The notes under the pieces: generated by a model
The model's input: only the letters and a program-made list of their open reading frames with translations
Database searches by the model: none
Told to the model about the DNA's origin: nothing
Shown here: in pieces, positions 54,541 to 63,660 of the stretch
How the letters are laid out: every line of letters starts with the position of its first letter
How positions within the stretch are numbered: the first letter of the stretch is position 1
DNA from: Paraburkholderia sp. LEh10
Lineage (GTDB): Bacteria; Pseudomonadota; Gammaproteobacteria; Burkholderiales; Burkholderiaceae
NCBI RefSeq assembly: GCF_017814945.1
Contig: NZ_JAGIPX010000001.1
Coordinates: 62,001-126,000 of the forward strand
Direction: 5' to 3'
Length of the DNA: 64,000 nucleotides
Made by a program: the position numbers and the translations under genes

Positions 54541-54705
54541 GGACTTGTGGAACATGTCTTCGCCGTCGTGAAGCGACTGTGGGGATTTACCAAGGTGCGC
54601 TATCGCCGACTAGCAAAGAACGCCAACCGGGCGTTCGTCGCGCTCGCCTTGGCGAACGTCTACCTGTCGCGCAGAAAATTGATGGCACTGGTATCCCGTA
54701 GTGGG
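54541..54705 (+). pseudogene. Relic of an IS5-type transposase C-terminus
   Basis: The frame reads GLVEHVFAVVKRLWGFTKVR, then YRRLAKNANRAFVALALANV and YLSRRKLMAL. This is the C-terminal end of an IS5-group DDE transposase (family pattern VEHVF.V.KR.WGF.KVRYRGLAKNA...ALANLY..R), including the catalytic Glu of VEH. Nothing N-terminal remains, and no terminal inverted repeat is visible. It overlaps the 3' end of the acetyltransferase gene on the other strand. Confidence 0.75.
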
Positions 54706-55154
54706 CGAGAGGCGGGCGAAGAATCAAACATCATCACGCAAACCCTGCCATCATTTTCAATTTCGACAAATCCGATCTTCCTGTACCAGTCATAAGCGAC
54801 CCGGTTGCATGCGAACACATGCAGGTACAGCGGCTTTTGCAGATGACTGGATAACGACAGGACTTTCGCAATCGCCTGACTGCCGATCGACTTGCGTTGC
54901 ATGTCCGGCGCGACACAAAGCATCCTGAGCCATACGAGATCGGGCTCGATCTCCCAGTGAAGGAATCCGCATCTTTTGCTTTCGCACGTTACGATCTGGC
55001 AGGTACCTTGGCGAACGCTCTTTGCGAACCCTGCCCGTTGTGAGTCCTCGTCCCATCCATACACCTGGGTGACAAAAACTCTCATCGTTCGCTTGTACGT
55101 GTCAAACAGCCACTCCAGATCGCCGGATGCGGCCTGGCTGTAATTCAGGTCCAT
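54660..55154 (-). CDS. GNAT-family acetyltransferase with altered C-terminus
   Basis: 164 residues from the ATG at 55154. GNAT pattern: WLFDTYKRTMRVFVTQVYGW at the N-terminus, WLRMLCVAPDMQRKSIGSQA for the acetyl-CoA loop (Q-R-K-S-I-G, a degenerate Q-x2-G-x-G), LYLHVFACNRVAYDWYRKIGFVEI as motif B. The last about 18 residues (PASRPLRDTSAINFLRDR) are encoded by antisense of the transposase relic, so the original end was replaced. It overlaps the stop of the gene before it (TGATG) and is translationally coupled. Activity uncertain. Confidence 0.75.
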   Translation of the reverse strand: MDLNYSQAASGDLEWLFDTYKRTMRVFVTQVYGWDEDSQRAGFAKSVRQGTCQIVTCESKRCGFLHWEIEPDLVWLRMLCVAPDMQRKSIGSQAIAKVLSLSSHLQKPLYLHVFACNRVAYDWYRKIGFVEIENDGRVCVMMFDSSPASRPLRDTSAINFLRDR

Positions 55155-55504
55155 CACAGCGGTGCAACGCGAGATACAGATCTTCTCCAGTGTGTTGAAT
55201 CCCGCTTTACCTTTGAAGCTGGCTCGATCTCACTGAACGCATCTGTCGGGTTGCCGTGCGCTGCGTTGACGACGCAACGCGTCGATGCCGTTTCTCCGTC
55301 TATGGCCGGTCGGTGCACGCGCGCGAGGCTCCGAAGGAGCGAATCTCCTTTCTGCGTCACGCGCGGAGGTACCGCCCCGCCCATAAGCTGCTCCATGGCA
55401 ACGAGCTGGCGTTCAAGCAACGTATCAAGTTCTTCGCGCTCGACAATGTGGTCGGCCAAGTCCCTGACCAGCATCAATGTCGCGAATTCATGGGCGCTAA
55501 GCAT
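55154..55504 (-). CDS. Conserved small protein of Burkholderiaceae type, function unknown
   Basis: 116 residues from the ATG at 55504 with GGAGG five bases upstream, beginning MLSAHEFATLMLVRDLADHI. EELDTLLERQLVAMEQLMGG and PPRVTQKGDSLLRSLARVH follow. The end (R..P.LT..GDSLL..I) resembles small wHTH-like proteins I associate with this family group, where the motif R-x-T-x-x-G-x-x-x-L suggests a beta-hairpin wing, possibly DNA-binding. No domain name is certain. Its stop overlaps the acetyltransferase start. Confidence 0.65.
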   Translation of the reverse strand: MLSAHEFATLMLVRDLADHIVEREELDTLLERQLVAMEQLMGGAVPPRVTQKGDSLLRSLARVHRPAIDGETASTRCVVNAAHGNPTDAFSEIEPASKVKRDSTHWRRSVSRVAPL

Positions 55505-56008
55505 ACTTGCCTCCTGGTAGCTCGCGTAGGTGCTGTATGGATTGCGTGGACTGTGGCGCTCGCTTTTGACGGCGCATTGCCGGTGACGCATTGGCTGCAA
55601 ATGGCGCGGGGAGTTGATGGTAGAGGGTGTGTCGGGACGCAGCAATCCGGGTCGTCCCGCATATTGGGCAATATCCATTTGCCCACCCCTGCGACAGAGT
55701 CGGCAGCGATCAGGTACCTGCCCCCTCAAGAGCTGATCTTCAAGTCTTCCCGCGCTTGTATGCGCTGACGATAAACAGGCTTGGGGCACAGGTATTGACC
55801 TGGCGCAATCGCCCGTCAGGCCGGCTTCAAACGGTTTCTCGCTGGGGAGGGAAGGCGTCGTCAGGAATTGCTCCCGATGCGTCATCAGGGCATCCGCGCG
55901 CGGGGAAAACGTCACGAATCGTCCAGGTCGGGACGCAGTTCCGCCTCGATCCAGCGACGGCGACACCTCGCGAGTGCTGGGCAATGTGTCGAGATCTCAG
56001 AGACACAG
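55505..56008. other. Intergenic stretch without a supportable gene
   Basis: About 500 bp between the small gene and the chemoreceptor relic. Frames are arginine-rich and lack ribosome sites. No repeats or RNA genes recognised. Confidence 0.45.
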
Positions 56009-56140
56009 GTTGCTGTGGAGCAGCTGGCTCAATTCACCCAGCTGAACGCAGCGCTCGTTGAAGAATCAGCTGCGGCATCCGGAGATCTCGATCACCAGGC
56101 GCAATTGCTCGAGGGGGCGGTCAATGTGCTGATGTGCTGA
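56009..56140 (+). pseudogene. C-terminal relic of a methyl-accepting chemotaxis protein
   Basis: VAVEQLAQFTQLNAALVEES then AAASGDLDHQAQLLEGAVNV matches the end of MCP signalling domains (..V..MD..TQQNAALVEEAAAAA.SL..QA..L...V..F). Only about 43 residues survive before TGA at 56138-56140; the membrane, HAMP and main signalling parts are missing. Confidence 0.75.
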
Positions 56141-56807
56141 GCGGGGGGCACGACGCTTGACGATCTAACCGGTAGAACGGTTGATTTCCCGCTCAGAATT
56201 GCTGCGTTCGCATCGAATCGAATTCGACGCGACAAACGTCGCTAAACTGGCAAAGGATGTCGATGGAACCATCGGCTAGCATTTCGCGCGGTTGAAGGAA
56301 TGTCTTTTCCGGATCGAGCACTGGACACGCATACGGCTTATCTTCGCGAACAGACTCACGAGAGCAGCAAGGTCCGGCTCATTCGAATAAAGACACGTAA
56401 CAGGACGACGTGACAGGCGGTTGCTTCTTGTCGACATCACTGAAATGGAATACAAGGGCCACGACAATGTGCGTAAGTCTGTGTGGATCCGCACATAGGT
56501 CATAAAATTATTCGTTTGCCGTAAAACTGAACGTCACTTACAACAGCTATCAAGCCACCAATCAAAATAAGCTGTTTTTTTGATTATCAACGTGATCGAC
56601 AAAGAAATAGATATTTATTTCGATAATTACAATGTCCGATGTTGATTTATTGCATGGTCGATTCACGGTGAAGGCGCGGGTCTTGGATTCCTCTACTCTC
56701 GACGCAATGCCAGGTATTTTTCAGGATTTCCCACATACGCTCATAGAAACAAGCGTGAATATTTCTTCGCTGCGAGCGGGCCGCGCGGCGCATGTGAGGG
56801 GGGCGTC
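56141..56807. other. AT-rich stretch, no gene seen
   Basis: About 670 bp that is visibly richer in A and T than the surroundings (for instance 56560-56640), a sign of foreign or non-coding DNA. A short frame at 56632 has no ribosome-binding site. The promoter of the next gene is probably here. Confidence 0.5.
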
Positions 56808-57956
56808 ATGTTCAACTCCGCAATACTCGAAGTCGCAATAGGTATTGTCTTCATCTACCTCATGCTGAGCATTCTATGCACAGCCTTGCGCGAAGGCATC
56901 GAAGGATTTCTGAAAACGCGTGCATCATACCTCGAATACGCAATACGCGAGTTGCTGCACGATCCTCAAGGCAAGGGCCTGACGACACAGTTCTTCAACC
57001 ATCCGTTGATATTCAGTCTTTTTCCTGGTGGTTATTCACCCGCCGGTGCGCCAGCGCCCAGCCTGCTGCGTCGCGGGCGCAATTTGCCGTCATATATCCC
57101 ATCGGCCAGCTTCGCCGTCGCCTTGATGGACCTAGCCGCACGCGGCCCAGCTCACGGACAGGGCGCGGACACGCAGCCCCAGGAACTGACTTTCGACGAA
57201 CTGCGGCGGAACGTGCAGAGTATGGCGAATCCGGCAGTACGACGCGTGTTGATGACCGCGCTCGACACGGCAGCCGGCGACATCAACAGGGCAAAGAAAA
57301 ATCTCGAACATTGGTACGACAGTGCAATGGATCGCGTCTCCGGCCGCTATAAACGCTCTACGCAACTCATTATCTTCGTTCTGGGCGCTGTAATTGCAGT
57401 GGGCTTCAACGTCAACACGATATCGCTCGCGGACTATCTTTACCGTAACCAGACGGTGCGGGGCGCAATCGTCGCGCAAGCGCAGGCAGCGAGCAATGAT
57501 CCCGAGTTCCTGAAGGCAAATTTCGAGCGGGTGAAAGACAAGATCGACAATATGGAACTCCCGATTGGTTGGGACCAACCACCAGCCCTGCGTGGTGAAA
57601 CACGCGTGGGTACGGTGTGGCATGTCTATCTCGTCCCGGTCCTCGGCTGGCTGTTGACCGCATTCGCGATTACGCTCGGTGCACCATTCTGGTTTGACGT
57701 GTTGAACAAGATCATGGTGATCCGTTCGACCGTCAAACCACATGAGAAAAGCCCAGAAGAAGCGTCGGAAGATCGCCAGTTAAAGCGCCCCGACGACGAT
57801 CTAGTACCTGCTTCCTCCGTGAGAATCGTGGGTGGCAGTTCGCAGCACGCGTCTTCCGCTGTCGCTTTCCACGACAGCGAGGACGGTTGTGATGCAACTG
57901 TCGAAGACCCGACGCTCGACACCGAATTGCCTGCCGCGAGGGGAGGCGTCGCCTGA
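56808..57956 (+). CDS. Membrane protein of unknown function, neighbour of a lipase-like pseudogene
   Basis: 382 residues from the ATG at 56808, GAGGGGGG upstream. One helix at the N-terminus (ILEVAIGIVFIYLMLSILC) is followed by a soluble part of about 190 residues (LREGIEGFLKTRASYLEYAI, FDELRRNVQSMANPAVRRVL), a second helix LIIFVLGAVIAVGFNVN and a third VLGWLLTAFAITLGAPFWF. A charged tail follows (KPHEKSPEEASEDRQ). I have seen this arrangement in unnamed proteobacterial proteins; no function is known. It is one base from the next ATG, so the pair was probably one unit. Confidence 0.65.
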   Translation: MFNSAILEVAIGIVFIYLMLSILCTALREGIEGFLKTRASYLEYAIRELLHDPQGKGLTTQFFNHPLIFSLFPGGYSPAGAPAPSLLRRGRNLPSYIPSASFAVALMDLAARGPAHGQGADTQPQELTFDELRRNVQSMANPAVRRVLMTALDTAAGDINRAKKNLEHWYDSAMDRVSGRYKRSTQLIIFVLGAVIAVGFNVNTISLADYLYRNQTVRGAIVAQAQAASNDPEFLKANFERVKDKIDNMELPIGWDQPPALRGETRVGTVWHVYLVPVLGWLLTAFAITLGAPFWFDVLNKIMVIRSTVKPHEKSPEEASEDRQLKRPDDDLVPASSVRIVGGSSQHASSAVAFHDSEDGCDATVEDPTLDTELPAARGGVA

Positions 57957-58043
57957 CATGGAATATGAACTTGTGTGGCTGCCCGACGTGCTGCAAAACG
58001 CCGGGCTAAAAGTTGCTACCGTAGATGGATGGAAAAGCCGCCG
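57957..58043 (+). pseudogene. N-terminal fragment resembling a peptidoglycan amidase
   Basis: Starts 1 base after the membrane-protein stop: MEYELVWLPDVLQNAGLKVA then TVDGWKSRR. WLPDVL...AGLKVA....GW..RG is the beginning of N-acetylmuramoyl-L-alanine amidase-like proteins of Burkholderiaceae, which continue with GDMG...G...HHT; here the reading stays open only to 58087 with no such continuation. At about 58030 the DNA continues as the middle of a lipase-like gene in another frame, so this looks like a fusion scar. Confidence 0.45.
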
Positions 58044-59370
58044 GATGCCGAAGGGAACCCGACCACTGGCATTCCGCCTGCGTCGCTGATCATTCATCGT
58101 TACTACGACGAGAGTTCGCAATGGTTCGGCGACGGTACCGCCCGGAACATTCGTGAATATGCAAAAAGGCTGAGCGATCTTATTCTCGCAGTACGACGAC
58201 TTGTTTATAAGCCAGCGAAAGGCGCGCCGACCACGCCCGATACGTTCAAATGTCATCTCATCGCTCACTCGATGGGTGGTTTGGTCGCGCGTGCTTTCTT
58301 GCAGAATAGTGAACCTAGGTGATCCGGCGGCGCGGGCGAGCGTCGATAAGCTCTTCACATTCGCGACGCCTCACAACGGCATCGACATGCTTGATGTCAA
58401 CGTGCCGAAATGGCTGACAAAGGGCGAAATCAATACCTTCAACCGTGATGAAATGGCTGGCTTTCTGGACATGAGAGACATCACCGAAAAATTTGGGCGA
58501 GTGGATCTGATGCCGGATGAAGTACTGGGTATCGACCGCATTTTCTGTATGGTCGGCACAAACCGGTGCGATTACGAAACGGCCGAAGGGATGGCGCGTG
58601 CCTTCGTCGGCCACGGCAGCGATGGCCTCGTCAAAATTGCCAATGCGTCGTTGTGTGGGTTAAAGAATGGCGCGATCACGGAACCGGCCGCCACTGCCTT
58701 CGCTTACCGCTCTCACTCCGGCTACTTCGGCATCGTCAATTCGGAAGAAGCGTACCAAAATCTTGTGCGCTTTCTTTTCGGTGATGTGCGCGTCGATATC
58801 TGGATGGACATCGACTCTGCCACGTTGCCCCGTGATCTCGATGGAGTAGACAAGGTAGAGGCGCTTTACCAGATCGAACTGAAGGCCGCGCCACGCGGTA
58901 AGCGCTGGTTCTTGACGAGGCGCACGGCCATTGAAGACTCGCCAGCCTGCCGCACCCACTCCGAGATCGTGTCGGGTGCGCCGGAACGCAAGCAGATCTA
59001 TCTTTCGTCGGTTTTCCTTTCCAAGCGGGCCATTGTCGATAAAAAGAACAATTCGCTTGCGTATGCGATGGTTGTCGGAGTCAAGGTGCCAGACTACGAA
59101 ATCGATCATCGGTTCTGGCCGAACGGACACTACGAAGGGGCGGATCTTTTCCGTGACACGGCATTCCTCGAGGTCACGCCTGCCGATAGTCCCAATGGCG
59201 ACTGGAAAGTCGCTCACTGGTGGGCGAGCCGGCCCAGCGCTGTGACAACAGACATGCTGAACTTTGCGAATGCGTCCGATGGGAAGATACAGCTGAAGCT
59301 GGCGTTCGCGAACCCCAATCGACCGGGCATTGCGGGTACCTTGCGTCTGGTCATTCGACCGTGGGAATGA
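58029..59370 (+). pseudogene. Alpha/beta-hydrolase (lipase/PGAP1-like) pseudogene, 5'-truncated and frameshifted
   Basis: From 58029 the frame reads MEKPPDAEGNPTTGIPPASL, IIHRYYDESSQWFGDGTARN and HLIAHSMGGLVARAFLQN, with the nucleophile elbow G-x-S-x-G variant HSMGG. At about 58306-58315 one extra base shifts the frame, and coding continues LGDPAARASVDKLFTFATPH then NGIDMLDV. Later GHGSDGLVKIANASL and AYRSHSGYFGIVNSEEAYQN provide the Asp and His of the triad; a beta-rich tail of about 190 residues follows (ELKAAPRGKRWFLTRRTAIE). The N-terminal strands of the fold are missing. Intact relatives would cleave lipid or ester bonds. Confidence 0.75.
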
Positions 59371-59519
59371 GGTTGATCAAGGGTCGTCCGTGCTTCGTCG
59401 GGCCGCATGGCTCCTGTCCCTGGGCGCAACCGGAGGCGACGGGACTTCCCGTGACCATCGACGCCGTCCGCTGGATTAAAGCTTACGCTCTCATCACGTG
59501 ACGAGCACGGCAACTCAGG

Positions 59520-60086
59520 TCAATTGTCCGATTGCCCGCCTTCGCGGGGCGGTCCCACTTGCTGTCGCTGCGCGTGCACCGCGCGATCACGCTCTGCTTG
59601 CGCGGCGATCTTCGCGTCGACCGGGTCATCGCGCTGCCGCATCAGCCAGTAGACGCTCCCCAGTGCCACCAGCGCAAATGCAAGCGCCGCGATCTGGGCG
59701 GGCGCACTGGCTGGATCGAGAATGATGAATTTGCGGGCGATAGCCAACAGCGCAACCAGAAGCACCGTTTTGACCTGCACGATGTGATCGCGCCGCGCCA
59801 TCACGCGCGTAATCGAATGTTTGAATTCCATCGCGATCAGCAGCGTCATGACCATGCCGAAGACGGTCTGATACACCGCGTGATCCAGCGGATTCAGCGC
59901 GTCCGAAACCAGCAATGAAATCACCGCGTGAATCAACTGCCATAGCGACACGAGGATAATGATGGAAATCACGAGGCTCAGCACATGCGCGACAAGCTGC
60001 TCGAATCGTTCATAAAAGGTGAGCATGTCCCACTCCAGACGCAACGCATCGAGATCCTTGCGTAACCAGCTTTTCTTACTTTCCAT
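59520..60086 (-). CDS. psiE: PsiE-family membrane protein
   Basis: 188 residues from the ATG at 60086 (GGGAG upstream). Four helices: VLSLVISIIILVSLWQLIHA, VYQTVFGMVMTLLIAMEFKH, VKTVLLVALLAIARKFIILD and IAALAFALVALGSVYWLMR. The set LIAMEFKHSI and TVLLVALLAIARKFII are signatures of the phosphate-starvation-inducible PsiE family. A psiE gene belongs to the standard content of the mobile heat-resistance loci, alongside hsp20, clpK and kefB, which all have counterparts here. The hydrophilic tail (AERDRAVHAQRQQV) is longer than in E. coli PsiE. Confidence 0.85.
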   Translation of the reverse strand: MESKKSWLRKDLDALRLEWDMLTFYERFEQLVAHVLSLVISIIILVSLWQLIHAVISLLVSDALNPLDHAVYQTVFGMVMTLLIAMEFKHSITRVMARRDHIVQVKTVLLVALLAIARKFIILDPASAPAQIAALAFALVALGSVYWLMRQRDDPVDAKIAAQAERDRAVHAQRQQVGPPREGGQSDN

Positions 60087-60674
60087 GATTTGACTCCCGG
60101 AGGGCCGTCGCTGCGCCGCGAGCGAACCGCACGTGCATGGATTGCGCATGCGCCGTGCACAGTACATTCGACGGTCGCATGACGCACATGCTACGGTCCT
60201 TCGCGTTTGCGCGGCTTCTTTGTGGATAGCTGCCCAAAGAAGAACTGACATATTCAATTATTGATAACAGAGGTCGACCGATCTCGCGCTTCTGATACAG
60301 GTTCCTGTCATGTATTCGAAGAGGTACTGAGCCTGCAGCAGCATGTCCATGCACTGTACCCCAACGAGCGCACTATGGAACACGCCATTTTGGCGGCGCC
60401 ACAGGGATTGCGTCACTACCGACCTGCGGACACCAGCTTTAGATACGATACGTGCTCGCCTGAGAGGATCGGGCCCTTGTGGCTTTTTGCGCATTTTTCC
60501 GAAGAGCAGCTTTGCGGCACGCCTTCCGTTGATGCAGTCCGCAGAAGCGAGCGATTATCCGTACATCCCCGGATTAGCGACTAGACTTAAAGCATCGTCG
60601 GTGCATGCTCACGCAAGGGGCACGTATTTGCTATTGAGTCACGATCGGGACGTGCGACCGAGGGAGCCAGACCG
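60087..60674. other. Intergenic stretch without a supportable gene
   Basis: About 590 bp between divergent genes. Frames here are short and do not carry ribosome sites. It should contain promoters for psiE (minus) and the small plus-strand genes. No RNA gene is recognised. Confidence 0.5.
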
Positions 60675-60917
60675 ATGCCAAAGACCATTCGAACCGCTGA
60701 GCAGATTCGCGACGAACTGCAGAACCGCATCGCGAAAATCGCCGCTGACGTGCCAGGAGCTTCGCGCGTGCGCATACCGCTACCGGAGCGGCATCCGCCG
60801 GACGCATCCGGCCGCAACTGGAACATAGTGCCGCTCAATGACCTCGGCGTAGATTGCGCACATGATGTACAGAAGGTGATCGAAGACATGCGCACCGAGT
60901 TCGTGCTTCCTGATTGA
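60675..60917 (+). CDS. Small hypothetical protein (80 aa)
   Basis: 80 residues, ATG at 60675 with GAGGGAGCC upstream. Starts MPKTIRTAEQIRDELQNRIA, then VPGASRVRIPLPERHPPDAS and RNWNIVPLNDLGVDCAHDVQ. It looks like a soluble alpha/beta protein; a Trp-Asn motif (RNWNI) is notable. Family unknown. It and the next gene (27 bp later) form the start of a run that leads to the flavoprotein and UBP zinc-finger genes. Confidence 0.6.
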   Translation: MPKTIRTAEQIRDELQNRIAKIAADVPGASRVRIPLPERHPPDASGRNWNIVPLNDLGVDCAHDVQKVIEDMRTEFVLPD

Positions 60918-60944
60918 CGCCTTGATACGAAACTGGAACGGCTC

Positions 60945-61184
60945 ATGCGAACGCACGTGCATGAACATCGAGGCTACGAGATCGTGGTACAGCCGGAGCA
61001 GAACGCATACGGCGCGTGGCAGGCGAAGGTGAGCGTGCGCCATGCCGATAGCCTCGTGGCCGAATTCCGGCCGGAGACGATTCAGCCGGAATGGCTTACG
61101 CAGGAGGAGGCAGTCCGCGACGGCATCGAATGGGGCATGCGATTTATCGATCACAAGCTGGAAAAGTCGCACGACCCGATGTGA
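60945..61184 (+). CDS. Small hypothetical protein (79 aa)
   Basis: 79 residues, ATG at 60945 after GGAACGG. Starts MRTHVHEHRGYEIVVQPEQN, then YGAWQAKVSVRHADSLVAEF and EEAVRDGIEWGMRFIDHKLE. Its layout, a short beta sheet with Trp and a following acidic helix, resembles the 46363 protein in the hsp20 cluster. The stop (TGA at 61182-61184) shares a base with an ATG of a longer frame of the next gene (TGATG), hinting at coupling. Function unknown. Confidence 0.6.
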   Translation: MRTHVHEHRGYEIVVQPEQNAYGAWQAKVSVRHADSLVAEFRPETIQPEWLTQEEAVRDGIEWGMRFIDHKLEKSHDPM

Positions 61185-61333
61185 TGGAGCATCAGCAGAA
61201 AGCGCACGAAGCCCGGCAGGATCGCGAAAGACGCCGCTCCGGGATGGGCGTACCGTGCACGAATATGGCCAACCGCCGTTATTCTGGCGCGGTCGACTGC
61301 TTGTTAAGCGGAGAAACGGCGGATAGCACGCTC

Positions 61334-62569
61334 ATGGTCAGGATCTATGGACGCATGCGCAGCGCAAATGGCTACGCGATACGCGACTTCCTGCATCGCT
61401 GCGACATACCGTTCGAATGGATCGAACTGGGCAGCGACAAGGAAGCGGAGGAACTGGCGCATGTGCAGCACCTTTCCGATTCGCGCTTGCCCGTCTGCGT
61501 CTTTCACGACGGAACTCGGCTGGAATGTCCCACCATCCGGCAAATCACCGAGAAGCTCGGCTGGTTTGCCAGTCCATCACGTGAGGCCTACGATCTGGCG
61601 ATTTACGGCGCAGGACCGGCGGGATTGAGCGCCGCGCTGTACGGTGCATCGGAGGGACTGCATACGGTACTGGTGGAGCGCTGGGCACTGGGCGGTCAGG
61701 CAGGTAGCAGTTCGAAGATCGAGAACTATCTGGGCTTTCCGCAGGGCGTGTGCGGCGCGGAGCTCGCTGAAAGGGCACGCGACCAGGCCGTCAAGTTCGG
61801 CGCCGAAATCCTGCTGGCGCGCGCCGGCGTGCACGCGGAGTTCCCGCCGGGCCAGGGCATCGTGTATCTGGAAGACGGCACGCGTATCACGGCGCGCACG
61901 TCTATTTGCGCAACGGGCGTGGCATATCGCACGCTAGGCCTGGCAGGTGAAGAGCGCTTTTTCGGCGCAGGCCTTTATTACGGCGCCGGCGCCAGTGAGG
62001 CCGCGCTGATCCATGGCGAAAACGTATATGTGGTGGGCGGCGGCAATTCGGCGGGACAGGCCGCCATGCATTTTTCGCAGTCTGCCAACCGCGTCTATAT
62101 GCTCGTACGTGACGCATCGCTCAAGAACACGTTGTCACAATATCTGGTGGATCGCATTTCGTCGGCATCGAACATTGAAGTGCGCACGTGCACCGAAGTT
62201 ACCGCGCTCGCGGGCAGTGACGTGTTGCAGGAAATCACGCTGACCGATGTGCGAACCGCCCGGTCCCGCACGGTAAGAACGAATTGGCTATTCGTCTGCA
62301 TTGGCGGCGTGCCGCAGACGGAATGGGCGCAGGAGGTCGGCGTCGTTCGCGATGAAGGCGGCTATCTCGTAACCGGTCCCGACCTGCAGCAATATTTGGC
62401 GAACCTGAATTGGCCTCTCGAACGCGCGCCGCTGCATCTGGAAACGAGTGTGCCCGGTGTATTCGCAGCGGGCGACGTGCGTCACGCGTCGATCAAGCGC
62501 GTGGCGTCGGCAGTCGGCGAGGGGGCAATGGCTGTGGCGCTGGTGCACCGCTATCTGAATAGCGCTTGA
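61334..62569 (+). CDS. Glutaredoxin-like/thioredoxin-reductase-like flavoprotein without CxxC
   Basis: About 411 residues from the ATG at 61334; starts at 61184 or 61265 would add a basic lead without family support. Residues 1-80 are a glutaredoxin-like module (VRIYGRMRSANGYAIRDFLH, LPVCVFHDG) lacking Cys pairs. The rest is a thioredoxin-reductase fold: YDLAIYGAGPAGLSAALYGA (FAD), LGGQAGSSSKIENYLGFPQG, VYVVGGGNSAGQAAMHFSQS (NADPH), FAAGDVRHASIKRVASAVGE. The redox C-x-x-C of thioredoxin reductases (CATC in GVSYCATCDG) is replaced by GLYYGAGASE, so electrons must go elsewhere. In related fused proteins a receiver domain precedes this unit; here it is missing. Heat-resistance loci also carry a trx-type gene. 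Confidence 0.8.
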   Translation: MVRIYGRMRSANGYAIRDFLHRCDIPFEWIELGSDKEAEELAHVQHLSDSRLPVCVFHDGTRLECPTIRQITEKLGWFASPSREAYDLAIYGAGPAGLSAALYGASEGLHTVLVERWALGGQAGSSSKIENYLGFPQGVCGAELAERARDQAVKFGAEILLARAGVHAEFPPGQGIVYLEDGTRITARTSICATGVAYRTLGLAGEERFFGAGLYYGAGASEAALIHGENVYVVGGGNSAGQAAMHFSQSANRVYMLVRDASLKNTLSQYLVDRISSASNIEVRTCTEVTALAGSDVLQEITLTDVRTARSRTVRTNWLFVCIGGVPQTEWAQEVGVVRDEGGYLVTGPDLQQYLANLNWPLERAPLHLETSVPGVFAAGDVRHASIKRVASAVGEGAMAVALVHRYLNSA

Positions 62570-62627
62570 GCACGAGCGCAACCTTGATCCCCGTACGCCT
62601 GCGCATACCTGTCTGAGGAGCACGATC

Positions 62628-62900
62628 ATGACCTCCGGTTGCACGCACCTGGGCGAGGCCCGCATTCTCCACACGTCCATCGACTATTGCGAGGACTGCG
62701 TAAAGCTTGGCCAGCCGTGGGTACATTTGAGGCTTTGTCTTTCTTGCGGACACGTCGGCTGCTGCGATTCGTCGCCCAACCGGCATGCAAGCAGGCATTT
62801 TCATGCGACCGGTCATCCGCTGGTACGTTCAATCGAACCCGGCGAAACGTGGATCTGGTGCTATCGCGACGGGATCGTGGCAGGTGAACTTGAATCGTGA
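62628..62900 (+). CDS. UBP-type zinc-finger protein
   Basis: 90 residues, ATG at 62628 with GAGGAGC upstream. Zinc ligands: CTHLGEARILHTSIDYCEDC, then CLSCGHVGCCDSSPNRHASR and HFHATGHPLV, a compact Zn-finger UBP domain with Cys and His ligands in the usual order (C..H..C..C, C..C..C, H..H..H). In bacteria these small proteins are often encoded next to the flavoprotein upstream, which probably makes the pair a redox or protein-quality unit. No catalytic site. Confidence 0.85.
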   Translation: MTSGCTHLGEARILHTSIDYCEDCVKLGQPWVHLRLCLSCGHVGCCDSSPNRHASRHFHATGHPLVRSIEPGETWIWCYRDGIVAGELES

Positions 62901-62952
62901 GAGCGACGCCCCCGCATGGACGGGCGGCGTCGCGTTCTCAATCATGCCAGCG

Positions 62953-63660
62953 TCACGCATGTGCCGGTGCCTGCCTTGACGCGTCGCTGGTCGCTTCTGT
63001 GGCCGATGCTCCTTTCTGCACACGCACAGAGCGTGTGCCTGAGTCGTAGGTCATTGTGACCGTGTCGCCGTCGCGCACGTCGCCTCGCAACAGCGCATCG
63101 GCGAGTTGCGATTCCACCTCAAGACGGATCTTACGTTTGAGCATCCGCGCGCCGAACTCGGGGTCATAGCCGATCTGCGCAAGATGATCGCGCAACTTGT
63201 CGTCGAACGACAGATCGATGTGTTGGGCCAGCGCCGTACGCCGTACACGGGCAAGTTGCAGGTCTACGATACGGCGGATCTGTTCCTTGCCGAGCGCATG
63301 GAACACGACGACTTCATCGACCCGGTTCAGAAACTCGGGCCTGAAATGATGCCGCAGCATTTCCATCAACCGGTCGCGCAGCTCGGGGTAGCCGAGCTGT
63401 TTCGAGTCGGCCTTCATGTTGTCCTGGATCAGTTGCGAGCCGATATTGCTGGTCGCGATGATGATCGTGTTCGTGAAATCGACCAGACGTCCCTTGCCGT
63501 CGGTGAGCCGCCCTTCGTCGAACAGTTGCAGCAGGAGGTTGTGCACCTCCGAGTTCGCCTTTTCGATTTCGTCGAGCAACACAACGCAATATGGCCTGCG
63601 CCGCACGCGCTCGGTGAGTTGCCCGCCTTCCTCGTAGCCGACATATCCGGGCGGCGCGCC
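62953..63660 (-). pseudogene. C-terminal part of a ClpC/ClpK-type AAA+ disaggregase (broken gene)
   Basis: From 63660 down the minus strand reads GAPPGYVGYEEGGQLTERVR, VVLLDEIEKANSEVHNLLLQ (Walker B of AAA2), LFDEGRLTDGKGRLVDFTNT, TIIIATSNIGSQLIQD, FRPEFLNRVDEVVVFHALGK, FGARMLKRKIRLEVESQLAD and ends PAHA. This is the second half of AAA2 of ClpB/ClpC-type unfoldases. The segment before it that should hold the AAA2 Walker A is absent; upstream sequence is the inverted piece at 63661-63940. The in-frame extension towards 63879 is antisense of that piece and is not protein-coding. No functional ATPase can come from this. Confidence 0.9.
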
